Made by a program: the position numbers and the translations under genes
Assembly (NCBI RefSeq): GCF_038050375.1
Contig: NZ_CP150886.1
Coordinates: forward strand, 2,583,318 to 2,647,317
Reading direction: 5' to 3'
DNA: 64,000 nucleotides
From: Okeanomitos corallinicola TIOX110
GTDB taxonomy: Bacteria; Cyanobacteriota; Cyanobacteriia; Cyanobacteriales; Nostocaceae
Shown: in pieces, positions 50,317-59,699 of the stretch
Position numbering within the stretch: the first letter of the stretch is position 1
Layout: every line of letters begins with the position of its first letter
The notes under the pieces: model-generated
Told to the model about the DNA's origin: nothing
Database searches by the model: none
Seen by the model: the letters and a program-made list of their open reading frames with translations, nothing else

Positions 50317-50604
50317 TCATTTTTTCCACTTATCTTCATTATATTCACTATGAGTTAATACATCTTCAATCTTAATAGTCTTGACTTTATAGGTAATTTT
50401 AGTAATTAACCGAAACTTATTTCCTCCTATATTAAAGACTGTGTAGCCTTGTACAAAATCTGCGTGGGGATAGACTTCTCTTACATCTATAATGTGTTTC
50501 CATTCTTCTTTTTGGGCAGTCTGGAGCCAAACATTAAGACTAATTTCAGAATCTGGATGAATTTTACTAAATGCAGTTAGGTTTTCAATACCAATAATTT
50601 TCAT
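50317..50604 (-). CDS. higB: HigB-type mRNA interferase toxin
   Basis: The 95-residue protein matches the HigB_toxin family: an N-terminal helix pair (ENLTAFSKIHPDSEISLNVW), WKHIIDVREVYPHADFVQGY, then strands TVFNIGGNKFRLITKITYK and a C-terminal EDVLTHSEYNEDKWKK. Such toxins cleave mRNA on the ribosome. Toxin-first order is typical of higBA. The antitoxin follows after 127 bp, wider than usual. Confidence 0.85.
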   Translation of the reverse strand: MKIIGIENLTAFSKIHPDSEISLNVWLQTAQKEEWKHIIDVREVYPHADFVQGYTVFNIGGNKFRLITKITYKVKTIKIEDVLTHSEYNEDKWKK

Positions 50605-50812
50605 AATTTATTTTTTTCTTAAATGTTATTTCTTGAAACATATTTACCTGTCCTTTACTTTTGTCTTCGTGTAGCCCTATGTTCTCATAAAGAGAACCAA
50701 ATGTCAAGCCTCTGTACAGGAATTTTTAGAAATTTATTTCAAATTAGGCAAAGTGTTGAATTTAGCAGTGCGTAAGCGTTGCGTTGCTGCAAACATATCG
50801 CTCATATCGTAA

Positions 50813-50846
50813 GGTGCATTAATGAAATATAATGCACCGTTTTTTA
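50813..50846 (+). terminator. Terminator-like hairpin without an upstream gene
   Basis: GGTGCATTA pairs perfectly with TAATGCACC, and GTTTTTTATT follows. The nearest upstream gene is on the other strand, so this may terminate antisense transcription, or be a decayed dispersed hairpin. Confidence 0.5.
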
Positions 50847-50940
50847 TTAAAATTTAACTGTCTGAATCAGGATAACCAGGATTAAAGGATTAACAGGATA
50901 ATATTTGATATTGATATTCTGGAAAATTGAAATTATCGTA

Positions 50941-51099
50941 ATTTCTAAGGATGTAGATGAATTTTAAAAAAACATCCTGTACATCTTCAAATCCTGGACA
51001 TCCTGATTCTGACAAAATGCTATTTCTGAAAATGTAGATGAATATTAAAAACCATCCTGTACATCCTCAAATCCTGGACATCCTGATGCAGACAAACAT
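50941..51099 (+). repeat. ~80-bp direct repeat, two copies
   Basis: Both copies contain AATCCTGGACATCCTGAT and CATCCTGTACATC, with ATGTAGATGAAT at their left. Similar strings (repeated ATCCTG phrases) are a known interspersed sequence in Nostocales. Confidence 0.85.
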
Positions 51100-51158
51100 T
51101 GAGTAATTGTCATCCCGTAACCGAGTATAATAAAAATAGAACCAACAAGGAGGTAATA

Positions 51159-51518
51159 ATGTACGACAGTGATAAACGCAGACTCTTATCAGCATTATCT
51201 CATGGAGCAATATTTTTCAGCACCACCTTTGTATCAGTAGGTTTACCAATCGCTTTATTAGTAATATCCGATGATCCTGTAGTCAAAGATAATGCTAAAG
51301 AATCCATCAACTTTCATTTTAACGTTTGGTTTTATGGTGCAATTTTAGGAGCATTATTCTTTCTCTTGGGTTGGTTAGTATTACCATTAGTGATATTATT
51401 ACCATTAGCAGGATTAGGATATTTAATCCATTGGGGATTAACCATTTTTGCCATTGTCAAAGTTTTTGATAATCCTGATACACCCTTTCGCTATCCATTC
51501 ATTTTTCGAGTTTTTTAG
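51159..51518 (+). CDS. DUF4870 family membrane protein
   Basis: The 119-residue protein has the family start (KRRLLSALSHGAIFFSTTFV), DNAKESINFHFNVWFYGAIL and two or three further membrane helices. ATG 51159 is fixed by AAGGAGG ten bases upstream. DUF4870 proteins are small integral membrane proteins of unknown function, distantly like Tic20. It appears monocistronic. Confidence 0.82.
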   Translation: MYDSDKRRLLSALSHGAIFFSTTFVSVGLPIALLVISDDPVVKDNAKESINFHFNVWFYGAILGALFFLLGWLVLPLVILLPLAGLGYLIHWGLTIFAIVKVFDNPDTPFRYPFIFRVF

Positions 51519-51822
51519 TAATCATTTTTACCGGATAGTAAAATCATCAAATATTTCAGAAGACAAAATTAAGAACTGAAGCAGTTATTCTGACTTCTGA
51601 ATCATCCCCCAGATTTAATTTAATATTATTTTCTCGCATTCATTCCAGTAAAGCGTCCAATAGGTTGTAAAATACAAAATTGCCCCACAGCTTCATCAAC
51701 AGCAGGGCAAAGACAGTTAAGCACTGTTTCTAGTTTGTCCCAAGGTTACAAAGTAGAACCTAGCTTTTGTGACGCTTTCTTTGATGTCCATTGCATTTTT
51801 TCTTGATAAAAAATAAAAATCT
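51519..51822. other. Intergenic region upstream of hemB
   Basis: On the minus strand at about 51630-51745 a short frame reads LETVLNCLCPAVDEAVGQFC and IGRFTGMNARK before a stop. It may be the tail of a lost gene, but no start is present. The hemB promoter should lie near 51750-51810. Confidence 0.4.
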
Positions 51823-52800
51823 ATGTTTCCCACCCATCGTCCCCGTCGTTTACGTACCCATCCCCAACTACGTCGCATGGTACGTGAAACCGTTTTAACA
51901 ACCAATGATTTAATTTATCCTTTGTTTGCTGTTCCCGGTGAAAGAATTGCTAATGAAGTAAAATCTATGGCCGGGGTTTATCAACTTTCCATAGATAAAA
52001 TTGTTGAAGAAGCAAAAGAAGTTTATGACTTAGGAATTCCGGCAATTATCTTATTTGGAATTCCTGAAAATAAAGACATAGATGCGACCGGTGCTTGGCA
52101 TGATTGTGGTATTGTTCAAAAAGCAACAGCAGCAGTTAAAAAAGCTGTTCCTAATTTAATTGTTATCAATGACACTTGTTTATGTGAATATACAAGTCAT
52201 GGACATTGTGGTTATTTACAAACTGGTGATTTAACTGGTAGAGTTTTAAATGATCCAACTTTGGAATTATTGAAAAAAACCGCTGTTGCTCAAGCACAAG
52301 CTGGCGCAGACATCATAGCACCTTCAGGAATGATGGATGGTTTTGTTCAGGCTATTCGTGCAGGTTTGGATGAAGCTGGTTTTCAAGACATTCCTATCAT
52401 GTCCTATGCGGCAAAATATGCTTCTGCCTATTATGGACCCTTCCGGGATGCAGCGGACTCTACACCACAATTTGGTGATAGACGCACTTACCAAATGGAC
52501 CCTGGTAATTCCCGTGAAGCAATCAAGGAAATTGAGTTGGATATTGCCGAAGGTGCTGATATGCTAATGGTAAAACCAGCTTTGGCATATATGGATATTA
52601 TTTGGCAGGTGAAACAAGCTAGTAATTTACCTGTGGCCGCTTATAATGTTTCTGGTGAGTATTCTATGGTAAAAGCTGCCGCTGCAAACGGTTGGATAGA
52701 TGAGGAGCGTGTGGTGATGGAAACTTTGACAGGCTTTAAAAGGGCTGGTGCTGATTTGATTTTAACTTATCACGCTAAAGATGCGGCTCGGTGGTTGTAG
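51823..52800 (+). CDS. hemB: Delta-aminolevulinic acid dehydratase (porphobilinogen synthase)
   Basis: This 325-residue TIM-barrel enzyme condenses two ALA into porphobilinogen for haem and chlorophyll. The two Schiff-base lysines are visible ([18 protein letters not shown] and [13 protein letters not shown]). The metal loop is [13 protein letters not shown], three Cys, the zinc-type site rather than the Asp-type of plants. Length is standard. hemA lies at 55720 in the same window. Confidence 0.94.
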   Translation: MFPTHRPRRLRTHPQLRRMVRETVLTTNDLIYPLFAVPGERIANEVKSMAGVYQLSIDKIVEEAKEVYDLGIPAIILFGIPENKDIDATGAWHDCGIVQKATAAVKKAVPNLIVINDTCLCEYTSHGHCGYLQTGDLTGRVLNDPTLELLKKTAVAQAQAGADIIAPSGMMDGFVQAIRAGLDEAGFQDIPIMSYAAKYASAYYGPFRDAADSTPQFGDRRTYQMDPGNSREAIKEIELDIAEGADMLMVKPALAYMDIIWQVKQASNLPVAAYNVSGEYSMVKAAAANGWIDEERVVMETLTGFKRAGADLILTYHAKDAARWL

Positions 52801-52861
52801 TAGATTAGATGCAGCTTCTCTTACGCCGCAGTGTATTAGACATCTCCAAAAATGAATGTAG

Positions 52862-52881
52862 AGACGTTCCGTGGAACGTCT
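52862..52881. terminator. Bidirectional hairpin between hemB and tauE genes
   Basis: AGACGTTCC GT GGAACGTCT is a perfect 9-bp stem, flanked by GTAG and TTTAC. It is a frequent dispersed hairpin in cyanobacteria and lies between two convergent genes. Confidence 0.6.
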
Positions 52882-52919
52882 TTACAAGGGTATTAAAAAC
52901 GCATATTTAATTTAAATTT

Positions 52920-53780
52920 CTACCTTGTTACTTGTACCCTTTCACCTTGTATACTGACTGCTGATTTCTGTTTTTGAAAACTACCATAATTTTGAAACAA
53001 TACAAAAGTTGCTACAGCTATTAAAAAATAACCAAAATACTTTTGTAATTTTTTACCATCAATAAACTGAGATAAATAACTACCTAAAAAACTACCTAAA
53101 CTAGCAGCTAGAATAAAACTTCCTACTAATTGCCAATCTAAATTAACTTGTCCTAAATATCCTAAAAATCCCGCTAAAGCATTAACAACTAGAATTAATA
53201 AAGAAGTTCCAATTGCTTCTTTCATCGGTGTTTTACCCAAAATAACCAAAGCGGGAACAATAGCAAAACCACCACCAACTCCTACCAAACCCGTTAATAT
53301 TCCTACCCCAAAACCTTCAGATAATAACCACAACCAACAATATTTACAAACAGGTGGTTGATAGACTTCTGAATTGGGATTTTCTGGGTTATTTTCTGAA
53401 GATGCGTTCGCAGTTTGTTTAAAACTCCGTTTAATCATTAAAATCGCTGCTAACAACATCATAATTGCAAATAGCAGCATTTGTATATTAGCAGTAATCA
53501 ATGGTAAACCTGCAACTTTTGCACCAAAAAAAGCGCCCATCATCGTTGCAGAACCAAAAATTATTGCCTTTTTAAAATTAATATTACCCTTTTTCCAATG
53601 AGGGATTAAACCAATTAAACTCACAGTTCCGACAATTACCAAAGTCATAGCAATAGCAGACTTAGTAGGTACTCCCATCACATAAACTAAAATTGGTAAT
53701 GCTAAAACCGAACCACCACCACCAATTAAACCCAAACTAATACCAATTCCAACTGCTAATATATGTCCTAATATCCACAC
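52920..53780 (-). CDS. TauE/SafE family sulfur-compound exporter
   Basis: The 286-residue membrane protein has about eight helices in two TauE repeats, each starting with a Gly-rich signature (GLIGGGGSVLALPILVYVMG and GLVGVGGGFAIVPALVILG). A polar loop with CKYC (PPVCKYCWLWLL) lies mid-protein. It is the distal gene of a run with a rhodanese and a persulfide dioxygenase, so it probably exports sulfite or a related sulfur anion. The role is inferred from context. Confidence 0.88.
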   Translation of the reverse strand: MWILGHILAVGIGISLGLIGGGGSVLALPILVYVMGVPTKSAIAMTLVIVGTVSLIGLIPHWKKGNINFKKAIIFGSATMMGAFFGAKVAGLPLITANIQMLLFAIMMLLAAILMIKRSFKQTANASSENNPENPNSEVYQPPVCKYCWLWLLSEGFGVGILTGLVGVGGGFAIVPALVILGKTPMKEAIGTSLLILVVNALAGFLGYLGQVNLDWQLVGSFILAASLGSFLGSYLSQFIDGKKLQKYFGYFLIAVATFVLFQNYGSFQKQKSAVSIQGERVQVTR

Positions 53781-53839
53781 GTCGCTTTACTCCGAATTCA
53801 AAAGTCAAAATTCAAAGGTCAAAATTCAAAATTAAATGT

Positions 53840-53872
53840 GTAGGTTGGGTTAAGCAATAGCACAACCCAACA
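53840..53872. repeat. GTAGGTTGGGTT hairpin, half copy
   Basis: GTAGGTTGGGTTAAGCAATA followed by GCACAACCCAACAAAA matches the left half of the repeat at 48170. Confidence 0.75.
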
Positions 53873-53893
53873 AAACAGCTTAAACAAAATAGC

Positions 53894-54427
53894 TTATTTG
53901 TTATAAGGTAATTTAGCTAATAACATAGCCATTGCACAGGTATTAGTTACCCCTGCAAAAACTAAACCAGCACCAACAAAACCACTTAAAATCAAAAACC
54001 AAGGAGAGACAAAAGCACCTAAAACAGTTCCCGTAAACACCAGAAAACCTGCAACTATTTGTACCTGTCTCATCAAACTAATAGGAGCATTTTTATTAAC
54101 TTTAGTGGGATATCCTGACTGTTTCCAAGCTGTAATTCCTCCCTGCAACTGACTAAACTCTGTAAACCCAGATTGAATTAATTTTTGTGCTGCTTGATTT
54201 GATCTATTTCCCGCATGACAATAAAGAACAATCTGTTTACTATCAATTAAAGAAACCTGTTCTAGTTGAAAATTAGAAAGTGGTAAAACTTGAGAACCAG
54301 GAATATGTTCACCTGTATATTCTGAAATTTCTCGCACATCTATTAATTGCACCTTACCTTGTTCATGTAATTCTTTAACTGTTGCTGCATTTAAGAATTG
54401 CAATTGTTTTTCTGCTGATGTAGTCAT
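53894..54427 (-). CDS. Rhodanese fused to a membrane domain
   Basis: The 177-residue protein has a rhodanese domain (residues about 10-110: VQLIDVREISEYTGEHIPGS, active loop CHAGNRS with Cys70) followed by two membrane helices of DUF2892 type (QVQIVAGFLVFTGTVLGAFV; FLILSGFVGAGLVFAGVTNT). It should transfer sulfane sulfur at the membrane, here between persulfide oxidation and export. It lies between the dioxygenase and TauE genes. Confidence 0.9.
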   Translation of the reverse strand: MTTSAEKQLQFLNAATVKELHEQGKVQLIDVREISEYTGEHIPGSQVLPLSNFQLEQVSLIDSKQIVLYCHAGNRSNQAAQKLIQSGFTEFSQLQGGITAWKQSGYPTKVNKNAPISLMRQVQIVAGFLVFTGTVLGAFVSPWFLILSGFVGAGLVFAGVTNTCAMAMLLAKLPYNK

Positions 54428-54536
54428 TTACTAAAATCTCCTTTAACTTATTGTGAAATTAACCCAAAATCTTCTATAACTTCTCTTTTTCTGCGCTCTC
54501 TGCGCCTCTGCGTGACATATTCCAGAAAACATGAAA

Positions 54537-55232
54537 TTAGACTAGAACAGCATTTCCACAACGTTCATTTGCTGGCACTGCTGCCATCATTTTTTGGGGA
54601 TTTAGTAAATTTAACCCATTCATTAATTGAATAAAACCCTCCCGATTATGTCCTGAAAATCGAGGATTATATTTCCTTTCTTCCCCAATAGTAGAAACTG
54701 TAAAACCTTGATAATCATGTCCTGGATAAACTAAAGTTTCATCAGGGAGAGAAAATAACTTTTGTGTAACTACATCAAACAAAGTTCCTGGATTTCCACC
54801 TTGGAAATCAGTTCTTCCACAACCACGAATTAATAAAGAATCTCCAGTTAATAATCTTTCTTTATTAATTAAATATGCTAAATGACTATCTGTATGTCCA
54901 GGAGTAGCGATCGCTTTAATTGCAATCGAGTCTAGTTGCACAATTTCCCCATCTCTCATCTGCTGATCTGCACAACTGGCTGGTGCATTTTCCGGTACAA
55001 TCCCTAAACACCCAGTTAGTTGACGCAATTTACCTGTACCTGTGATATGATCTGCATGAATATGGGTTTCTAAGCAGTAACGTAGTGTCAAACCTAATTC
55101 TTGAATTAGTTGTATATCTCTTTCTGTCTTCTCCAGTACGGGATCTACTAACACTGCTGCTTTTGTCTGAACATCAGCGATTAAGTAAGTATATGTACTA
55201 GATTCTTGATCAAAAAGTTGTCTGAACAACAT
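54537..55232 (-). CDS. ETHE1-like persulfide dioxygenase (MBL fold)
   Basis: The 231-residue metallo-beta-lactamase-fold protein has the THIHADHITG motif (His57, His59, Asp61, His62), ATPGHTDSHLAYL, and VYPGHDYQG, with only one iron bound in ETHE1-type enzymes. These oxidise glutathione persulfide to sulfite. The gene order dioxygenase, rhodanese, TauE is a sulfide-detoxification operon. It diverges from the repressor gene at 55318, with a palindrome between them. Confidence 0.88.
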   Translation of the reverse strand: MLFRQLFDQESSTYTYLIADVQTKAAVLVDPVLEKTERDIQLIQELGLTLRYCLETHIHADHITGTGKLRQLTGCLGIVPENAPASCADQQMRDGEIVQLDSIAIKAIATPGHTDSHLAYLINKERLLTGDSLLIRGCGRTDFQGGNPGTLFDVVTQKLFSLPDETLVYPGHDYQGFTVSTIGEERKYNPRFSGHNREGFIQLMNGLNLLNPQKMMAAVPANERCGNAVLV

Positions 55233-55259
55233 ATCTTTCCCTTGATTTCTTATTTTCTC

Positions 55260-55277
55260 ACTATATTAGTATATAGT
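55260..55277. promoter_or_regulatory. Palindromic operator candidate for the BigR-like repressor
   Basis: ACTATAT TAGT ATATAGT is a perfect 7-bp inverted repeat in the 85-bp gap between the divergent dioxygenase and repressor genes. BigR-type repressors bind AT-rich palindromes of this kind. Confidence 0.6.
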
Positions 55278-55317
55278 AGAATAGTCAATAAAAAGGTCAA
55301 ATATTTTTGGTATTTTT

Positions 55318-55650
55318 ATGAAAGAAGTATTACCAGGCGCTATTAATCAAGTTGCAGAATATTTTAAAGTGCTTTCTGAAGTTAGTCGGTTGCAGGTGTT
55401 GTGTTGCTTAAAAACTGGTGCAAAGAACGTAACCCAGATTATAGCGGAGACTGGACTAGGACAAGCTAACGTATCAAAACATTTAAAGATTTTGACTCAA
55501 GCGGGTATCGTCAAAAGAACACCAGAAGGAGTCAGTGTTATTTATGAAATTGTCGATCCGATATTATTTCAATTGTGTGATTTAGTGTGCGATCGCTTGC
55601 AAGTGAGATTAGAAGAACAAACAAAGCAGTTAGGACAATTAAAATTATGA
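55318..55650 (+). CDS. ArsR/BigR-like persulfide-responsive repressor
   Basis: The 110-residue winged-helix protein has AEYFKVLSEVSRLQVLCCLK, a recognition helix (LGQANVSKHLKILTQAGIV) and a wing (RTPEGVSVIYEIVD). It lacks the ArsR metal motif. Cysteines lie at 29/30 and at 87 and 91 (FQLCDLVCDRL), close to the two-cysteine switch of BigR/SqrR, which forms a di- or tetrasulfide and releases DNA. It should repress the divergent persulfide operon and itself. Cys pairing is inferred. Confidence 0.85.
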   Translation: MKEVLPGAINQVAEYFKVLSEVSRLQVLCCLKTGAKNVTQIIAETGLGQANVSKHLKILTQAGIVKRTPEGVSVIYEIVDPILFQLCDLVCDRLQVRLEEQTKQLGQLKL

Positions 55651-55719
55651 GGTGACAGGTGACAGGTGACAGGTGACAGTTTTTACCGTTTCCTGTTCCC
55701 TGTTCCCTGTTCCCTTTAA
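55651..55719. repeat. Heptamer arrays between two genes
   Basis: Four GGTGACA units are followed by three TTCCCTG units. They occupy the whole gap between convergent genes. Confidence 0.88.
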
Positions 55720-57006
55720 TTAACTAAACTGTTCTTCTGCTTCTAAATTAAATAACATTTGCAGAGTTTGCATACAATTACGTCTAGCTTCTACATCCTG
55801 TTGCGCCCGTAATTGTACCATTGGATCATGTAAAATTTTATTGACAATTCCCCTAGTGAGAGCCTCAATTACTTCTTGGTGTTTTTCTCCGAACTCTGAA
55901 CCTAAACGGGATAGAGCTTTTTGTAGTTCTTGTTCGCGGATACTTTCCACCTTATTTCTTAAAGAACTAATAGTAGAAACAGTCTCCAAACTGCGCCACC
56001 AGATATCAAAAGCATCTACCTCTTCATCGAGGATTTTTTCAGCTTCTTGAGCCATTTTGCGGCGACTTTCGTAATTTTGGGCCACAACAGCCTTTAAATC
56101 ATCTACATTAAAGGCTTGGACATTTGCTAAATCATTGACATCTGCATCTACATTTCTGGGTACAGAAATATCAAATAACATTAACGAATGCTGGGGATCT
56201 AAAGCCATTTCTAACTTCGCTCGGTCTAAAATTGGTTCAGTAGAAGAAGTGCTAGTAAATACTAAATCACTATGAGAGACCACAGACATCATATCTGGTA
56301 CAAGATGGATCTGAATAGGTACATCAGAGAACTGTTTAGCTAATTCTTCTGCACGGGGAAGGGAACGGTTAACAATGCTAATTTGAGTTGCACCTTTAGA
56401 AATCAGGTGTTGTACAAGTAACCGGGACATTTTCCCTGCACCGATAATAGCCACACGATAGGGAGCTAAATTTTCTACTTTGATCTGTGCTAATTCCACA
56501 GCAGCGGAACTAATAGAAACAGCACCAGTACCTATACTTGTTTCTGTTCTTACTCTTTTACCTGCGGTTAATGCCTGTTTAAATAAGCGATTTAAAATTG
56601 TTTTTATACCATTAAATTGTTGTCCCAGTTTGTGAGTATTTTTCACCTGAGCCAAAATTTGACCTTCACCCAGAACCAGACTATCCAGACCAGCAGCAAC
56701 CCGCATAATGTGCATAATTGAGTCAGTGTGCATCAACATAAATAAGTGTTGACGTAAAACCGTGATAGGCAACTTGCTATGTTCTGCCAGGAATTGGGTA
56801 ATTTCTTGAATACCTTGAGTTATGTCATTACTAACAATATAGATTTCTAACCGGTTACAGGTGCTGAGGATAGCAACCTCATCAATGTGAGGATAGCCAA
56901 GGAGATGAGCGATCGCACCTTCGGTTTGAGGTTCAGGGATACTTAATTTTTCTCTTACTTCTACAGGGGCTGTTTTATGGCTTAACCCCACCACTGCAAT
57001 ATTCAT
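55720..57006 (-). CDS. hemA: Glutamyl-tRNA reductase
   Basis: The 428-residue enzyme makes glutamate-1-semialdehyde from Glu-tRNA, the committed step of tetrapyrrole synthesis. It has the N-terminal catalytic domain ([27 protein letters not shown] with nucleophilic Cys50), the NADPH domain ([34 protein letters not shown]) and a C-terminal helical dimerisation domain. Length is standard. The glpX gene lies upstream on the same strand. Confidence 0.94.
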   Translation of the reverse strand: MNIAVVGLSHKTAPVEVREKLSIPEPQTEGAIAHLLGYPHIDEVAILSTCNRLEIYIVSNDITQGIQEITQFLAEHSKLPITVLRQHLFMLMHTDSIMHIMRVAAGLDSLVLGEGQILAQVKNTHKLGQQFNGIKTILNRLFKQALTAGKRVRTETSIGTGAVSISSAAVELAQIKVENLAPYRVAIIGAGKMSRLLVQHLISKGATQISIVNRSLPRAEELAKQFSDVPIQIHLVPDMMSVVSHSDLVFTSTSSTEPILDRAKLEMALDPQHSLMLFDISVPRNVDADVNDLANVQAFNVDDLKAVVAQNYESRRKMAQEAEKILDEEVDAFDIWWRSLETVSTISSLRNKVESIREQELQKALSRLGSEFGEKHQEVIEALTRGIVNKILHDPMVQLRAQQDVEARRNCMQTLQMLFNLEAEEQFS

Positions 57007-57150
57007 CTTTATTTCTTAATTTCTTAAATTGGTAATTTGCTGATGGGTAATGGGTAATTGGTAATGGGTAATTGGTAAAAGAAAAAATGTGTTGCAATCA
57101 CCTTTTCCCCAGTCACCAGTCACCAGTCACCAATCCCCAATCACCAAAGA
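57007..57150. repeat. Tandem short repeats between glpX and hemA
   Basis: A GGTAATGGGTAATTGGTAAT array (about 57030-57078) and a CAGTCAC array (57108-57137) fill most of the gap. The hemA promoter may lie among them. Confidence 0.8.
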
Positions 57151-58188
57151 TTAGTGCAATTGCACAACTTTGGGTTGTTCATTCATGTGAATGGTATCTA
57201 CAAAGCGAGCAGTCTTAGACTGAGTAGAAATAACCAAGCTTTGAGTTCTAGCACCACCATGGAAGAAGCGTACACCTTGCATCAAATTACCACTGGTAAT
57301 ACCACAAGCTGCAAAGAGAACAGTTTCACCAGATGCCAATTCATGAGCATCATAAACCTTATCAGGATCAGTGATATTCATGGATTTCAGACGGTCAATA
57401 TTGGCTTCTTTGCTCTCACCGATCAAACCTGTTTTCACGATTGCTGGATCGTAAATTAACTGACCTTGGAAGTGACCACCAAAAGCTCGCATAGCTGCTG
57501 CGGAAATTACACCTTCAGGTGCAGCACCAATACCCATGAGTGCATGAATGTTAGTACCAGCAAAACCACAAGATACAGCCGCACCTACGTCACCATCAGA
57601 AATCAATTGTACTCTTGCACCAGCTTCACGAATTTCTTTGATTAAATCGTTGTGGCGTTCCCGTTTCATGACAACAATTACAAGCTCTTCAATAGAGCGA
57701 TCTAAACACTCAGACAGAATCTTGAGGTTTTCTGTAGCTGATTTGTTGATATCAACCTTACCTTTAGCTGCTGGAGGTGCTGCTAACTTCTTCATGTAGA
57801 AGTCAGGAGCAGCAAATAGACCACCTTTTTCAGAAATTGCCAAAACAGCCATTGAACCGGGTTGTCCGTAAGCTACCAGGTTTGTACCTTCGCAGGGGTC
57901 AACAGCGATGTCAATTTCGATTAATTCATCGGGACTACATTGTAGTTTTCCTTCAGGATTAGCACAGATGCCTACTTCTTCACCGATGTAGAGCATGGGA
58001 GCGTCATCCCGTTCACCCTCACCAATGACGATGCGACCGCGCATATGGATTTTGTTCATCCGTTCGCGCATAGCTTCCACTGCTACTTGGTCAGCAATGT
58101 TTTTTTCGCCTTTACCCATCCATTTTGCAGAGGCGATCGCTGCTTGCTCTACTACCTCAATAATTTCTAAACCAAGTGTATTTTCCAC
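57151..58188 (-). CDS. glpX: Fructose-1,6-/sedoheptulose-1,7-bisphosphatase class II
   Basis: The 345-residue GlpX-type enzyme has [18 protein letters not shown] (metal and phosphate site), [20 protein letters not shown] and [10 protein letters not shown]. In cyanobacteria this dual-specificity enzyme dephosphorylates both FBP and SBP in the Calvin cycle and is redox-controlled. Its position just upstream of hemA is seen in other cyanobacteria. Length is standard. Confidence 0.94.
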   Translation of the reverse strand: MENTLGLEIIEVVEQAAIASAKWMGKGEKNIADQVAVEAMRERMNKIHMRGRIVIGEGERDDAPMLYIGEEVGICANPEGKLQCSPDELIEIDIAVDPCEGTNLVAYGQPGSMAVLAISEKGGLFAAPDFYMKKLAAPPAAKGKVDINKSATENLKILSECLDRSIEELVIVVMKRERHNDLIKEIREAGARVQLISDGDVGAAVSCGFAGTNIHALMGIGAAPEGVISAAAMRAFGGHFQGQLIYDPAIVKTGLIGESKEANIDRLKSMNITDPDKVYDAHELASGETVLFAACGITSGNLMQGVRFFHGGARTQSLVISTQSKTARFVDTIHMNEQPKVVQLH

Positions 58189-58456
58189 AGGACTACCCTC
58201 TTAATTGCTGATCTTAGCGACGTTTTTATCTGGCCATTTCAGTCTTTCAGTCTACCAAAGTACGGATACATATAGAAAAAAGTTAAGTTTTACTGCCGTC
58301 TATGATCTGAAGTGGTCAAAATGACAGAAAATGTCTATCTATTTTTGCTTAATGTAATGTCGGCAGGCTAAAACCCAGCCACTGAATAAAAACGAAACAA
58401 ATACTAGAATAGATATGAATGAGAATTGTTTGTCAAACCTACATCACCAATAACTT

Positions 58457-58765
58457 ATGTTTAACTTCCTTAACCCCCTTTTAGGTCGTCATCCAGAACG
58501 TATCAAGGCTAATGTGGAGATATACACTTGGCAAACTTGTCCCTATTGCATCCGCGCCAAGATGCTTTTATGGTGGAAGGGTGTAAAATTCAACGAGTAT
58601 AAAATTGACGGTGACGAAGCTGCCAGGGCAACTATGGCAGAACGCGCTAATGGTCGTCGTAGTGTGCCTCAAATTTTTATCAACAATCAACACATTGGCG
58701 GTTGTGATGACTTGTATGCTTTGGATACAAAAGCTCAACTAGATTCGTTGTTAGTTCAGGAGTAA
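58457..58765 (+). CDS. grxC: Glutaredoxin 3
   Basis: The 102-residue protein has the thioredoxin fold with active site TCPYC (Cys28, Cys31), the cis-Pro loop RSVPQIFIN and the GSH-binding GGCDDLYAL. It reduces disulfides and glutathione adducts. Its N-terminus (FNFLNPLLGRHPERIKAN) is about 18 residues longer than in E. coli GrxC. It is convergent with the manganese permease gene, 21 bp apart. Confidence 0.93.
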   Translation: MFNFLNPLLGRHPERIKANVEIYTWQTCPYCIRAKMLLWWKGVKFNEYKIDGDEAARATMAERANGRRSVPQIFINNQHIGGCDDLYALDTKAQLDSLLVQE

Positions 58766-58786
58766 GCAGGTAGAAGTCAGCAAATT

Positions 58787-59647
58787 CTACTGATCACTTA
58801 TCGCTTGCTTTCTCTGACTAGAGGTAAAAATCCCATGTCTAGGACTAAACAGCAACGCTAAAATAAATAAACCCGACACTACTAATACAATTGCCGGGCC
58901 AGAAGGTAAATTGTAAAAGTAACTGAGATACATTCCGCTAATACTAGAAAATACCCCAATTATTGCCCCTAAAATCATTACTTGATATAACCGTTTTACC
59001 AGTAAATAAGCAGTTGCTCCAGGGGTAATTAAAAGTGATAATACTAAAATCACTCCCACTGCTTTCATGCTGGCGACAATGGTTAAGGAAATTAATAACA
59101 TTAACCCAAAATTTAAGCTATTTACTGGTAAACCTGCGGCTTTTGCACCTAATGGATCAAAGGTGTAAAATAACAGTTCTTTATATAGTAAAAACACAAT
59201 TATTAAAACTATGGCGGCAATGATAGCTGTGTCTCTCACTTCGTCAACAGTTACACCGAGAATGTTACCAAATAAAAAATGATTGAGGTCTATTTTATTA
59301 CTTTTTTGCACAATGGTAATGAGGGTAATTCCCAAGGCAAAAAAGGCTGAAAAGACAATTCCCATGGCCGCATCTTCTTTAATGGGAGAACGGGTTTGAA
59401 TAAATGCTATGGCTATGGTACTCAAAATACCAGCAATAAATGCCCCGACAAAAATATTAGCACCGATCATGAAGGCGATCGCTAGTCCTGGTAATACAGA
59501 ATGGCTAATGGCATCACCCAGTAATGCTAGGCGTTGTACCATTAAATAACTGCCAACTACGGCACACAATAAACCTACTAATATGGCAATTATTAATGAA
59601 CGCTGCATGAACCCATATTGTAATGGTTCAATGAGTTGATAAAGCAT
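58787..59647 (-). CDS. mntB: Manganese/zinc ABC transporter permease
   Basis: The 286-residue ABC-3 family permease has eight or nine membrane helices, including GSYLMVQRLALLGDAISHSV and AGLPVNSLNFGLMLLISL, and a conserved DP-rich loop (YTFDPLGAKAAGL). It pairs with the ATPase gene 52 bp upstream. Manganese specificity is inferred from the binding protein. Confidence 0.87.
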   Translation of the reverse strand: MLYQLIEPLQYGFMQRSLIIAILVGLLCAVVGSYLMVQRLALLGDAISHSVLPGLAIAFMIGANIFVGAFIAGILSTIAIAFIQTRSPIKEDAAMGIVFSAFFALGITLITIVQKSNKIDLNHFLFGNILGVTVDEVRDTAIIAAIVLIIVFLLYKELLFYTFDPLGAKAAGLPVNSLNFGLMLLISLTIVASMKAVGVILVLSLLITPGATAYLLVKRLYQVMILGAIIGVFSSISGMYLSYFYNLPSGPAIVLVVSGLFILALLFSPRHGIFTSSQRKQAISDQ

Positions 59648-59699
59648 AAGTTGGTAATTGGTGATTGGTGATTGGTGATAGTAAAAAACTTATCAATGA

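Larger units (their letters stand above)
50605..51158. other. Intergenic repeats upstream of the DUF4870 gene
   Basis: No gene. It has an orphan terminator-like hairpin (50813-50846) and a ~80-bp direct repeat (50941-51019 and 51022-51099). Confidence 0.6.

Noticed and set aside
58418-58440. GAATGAGAATTGTTTGTC as a Fur box before grxC
   Set aside because: It matches the 19-bp consensus too poorly to claim.
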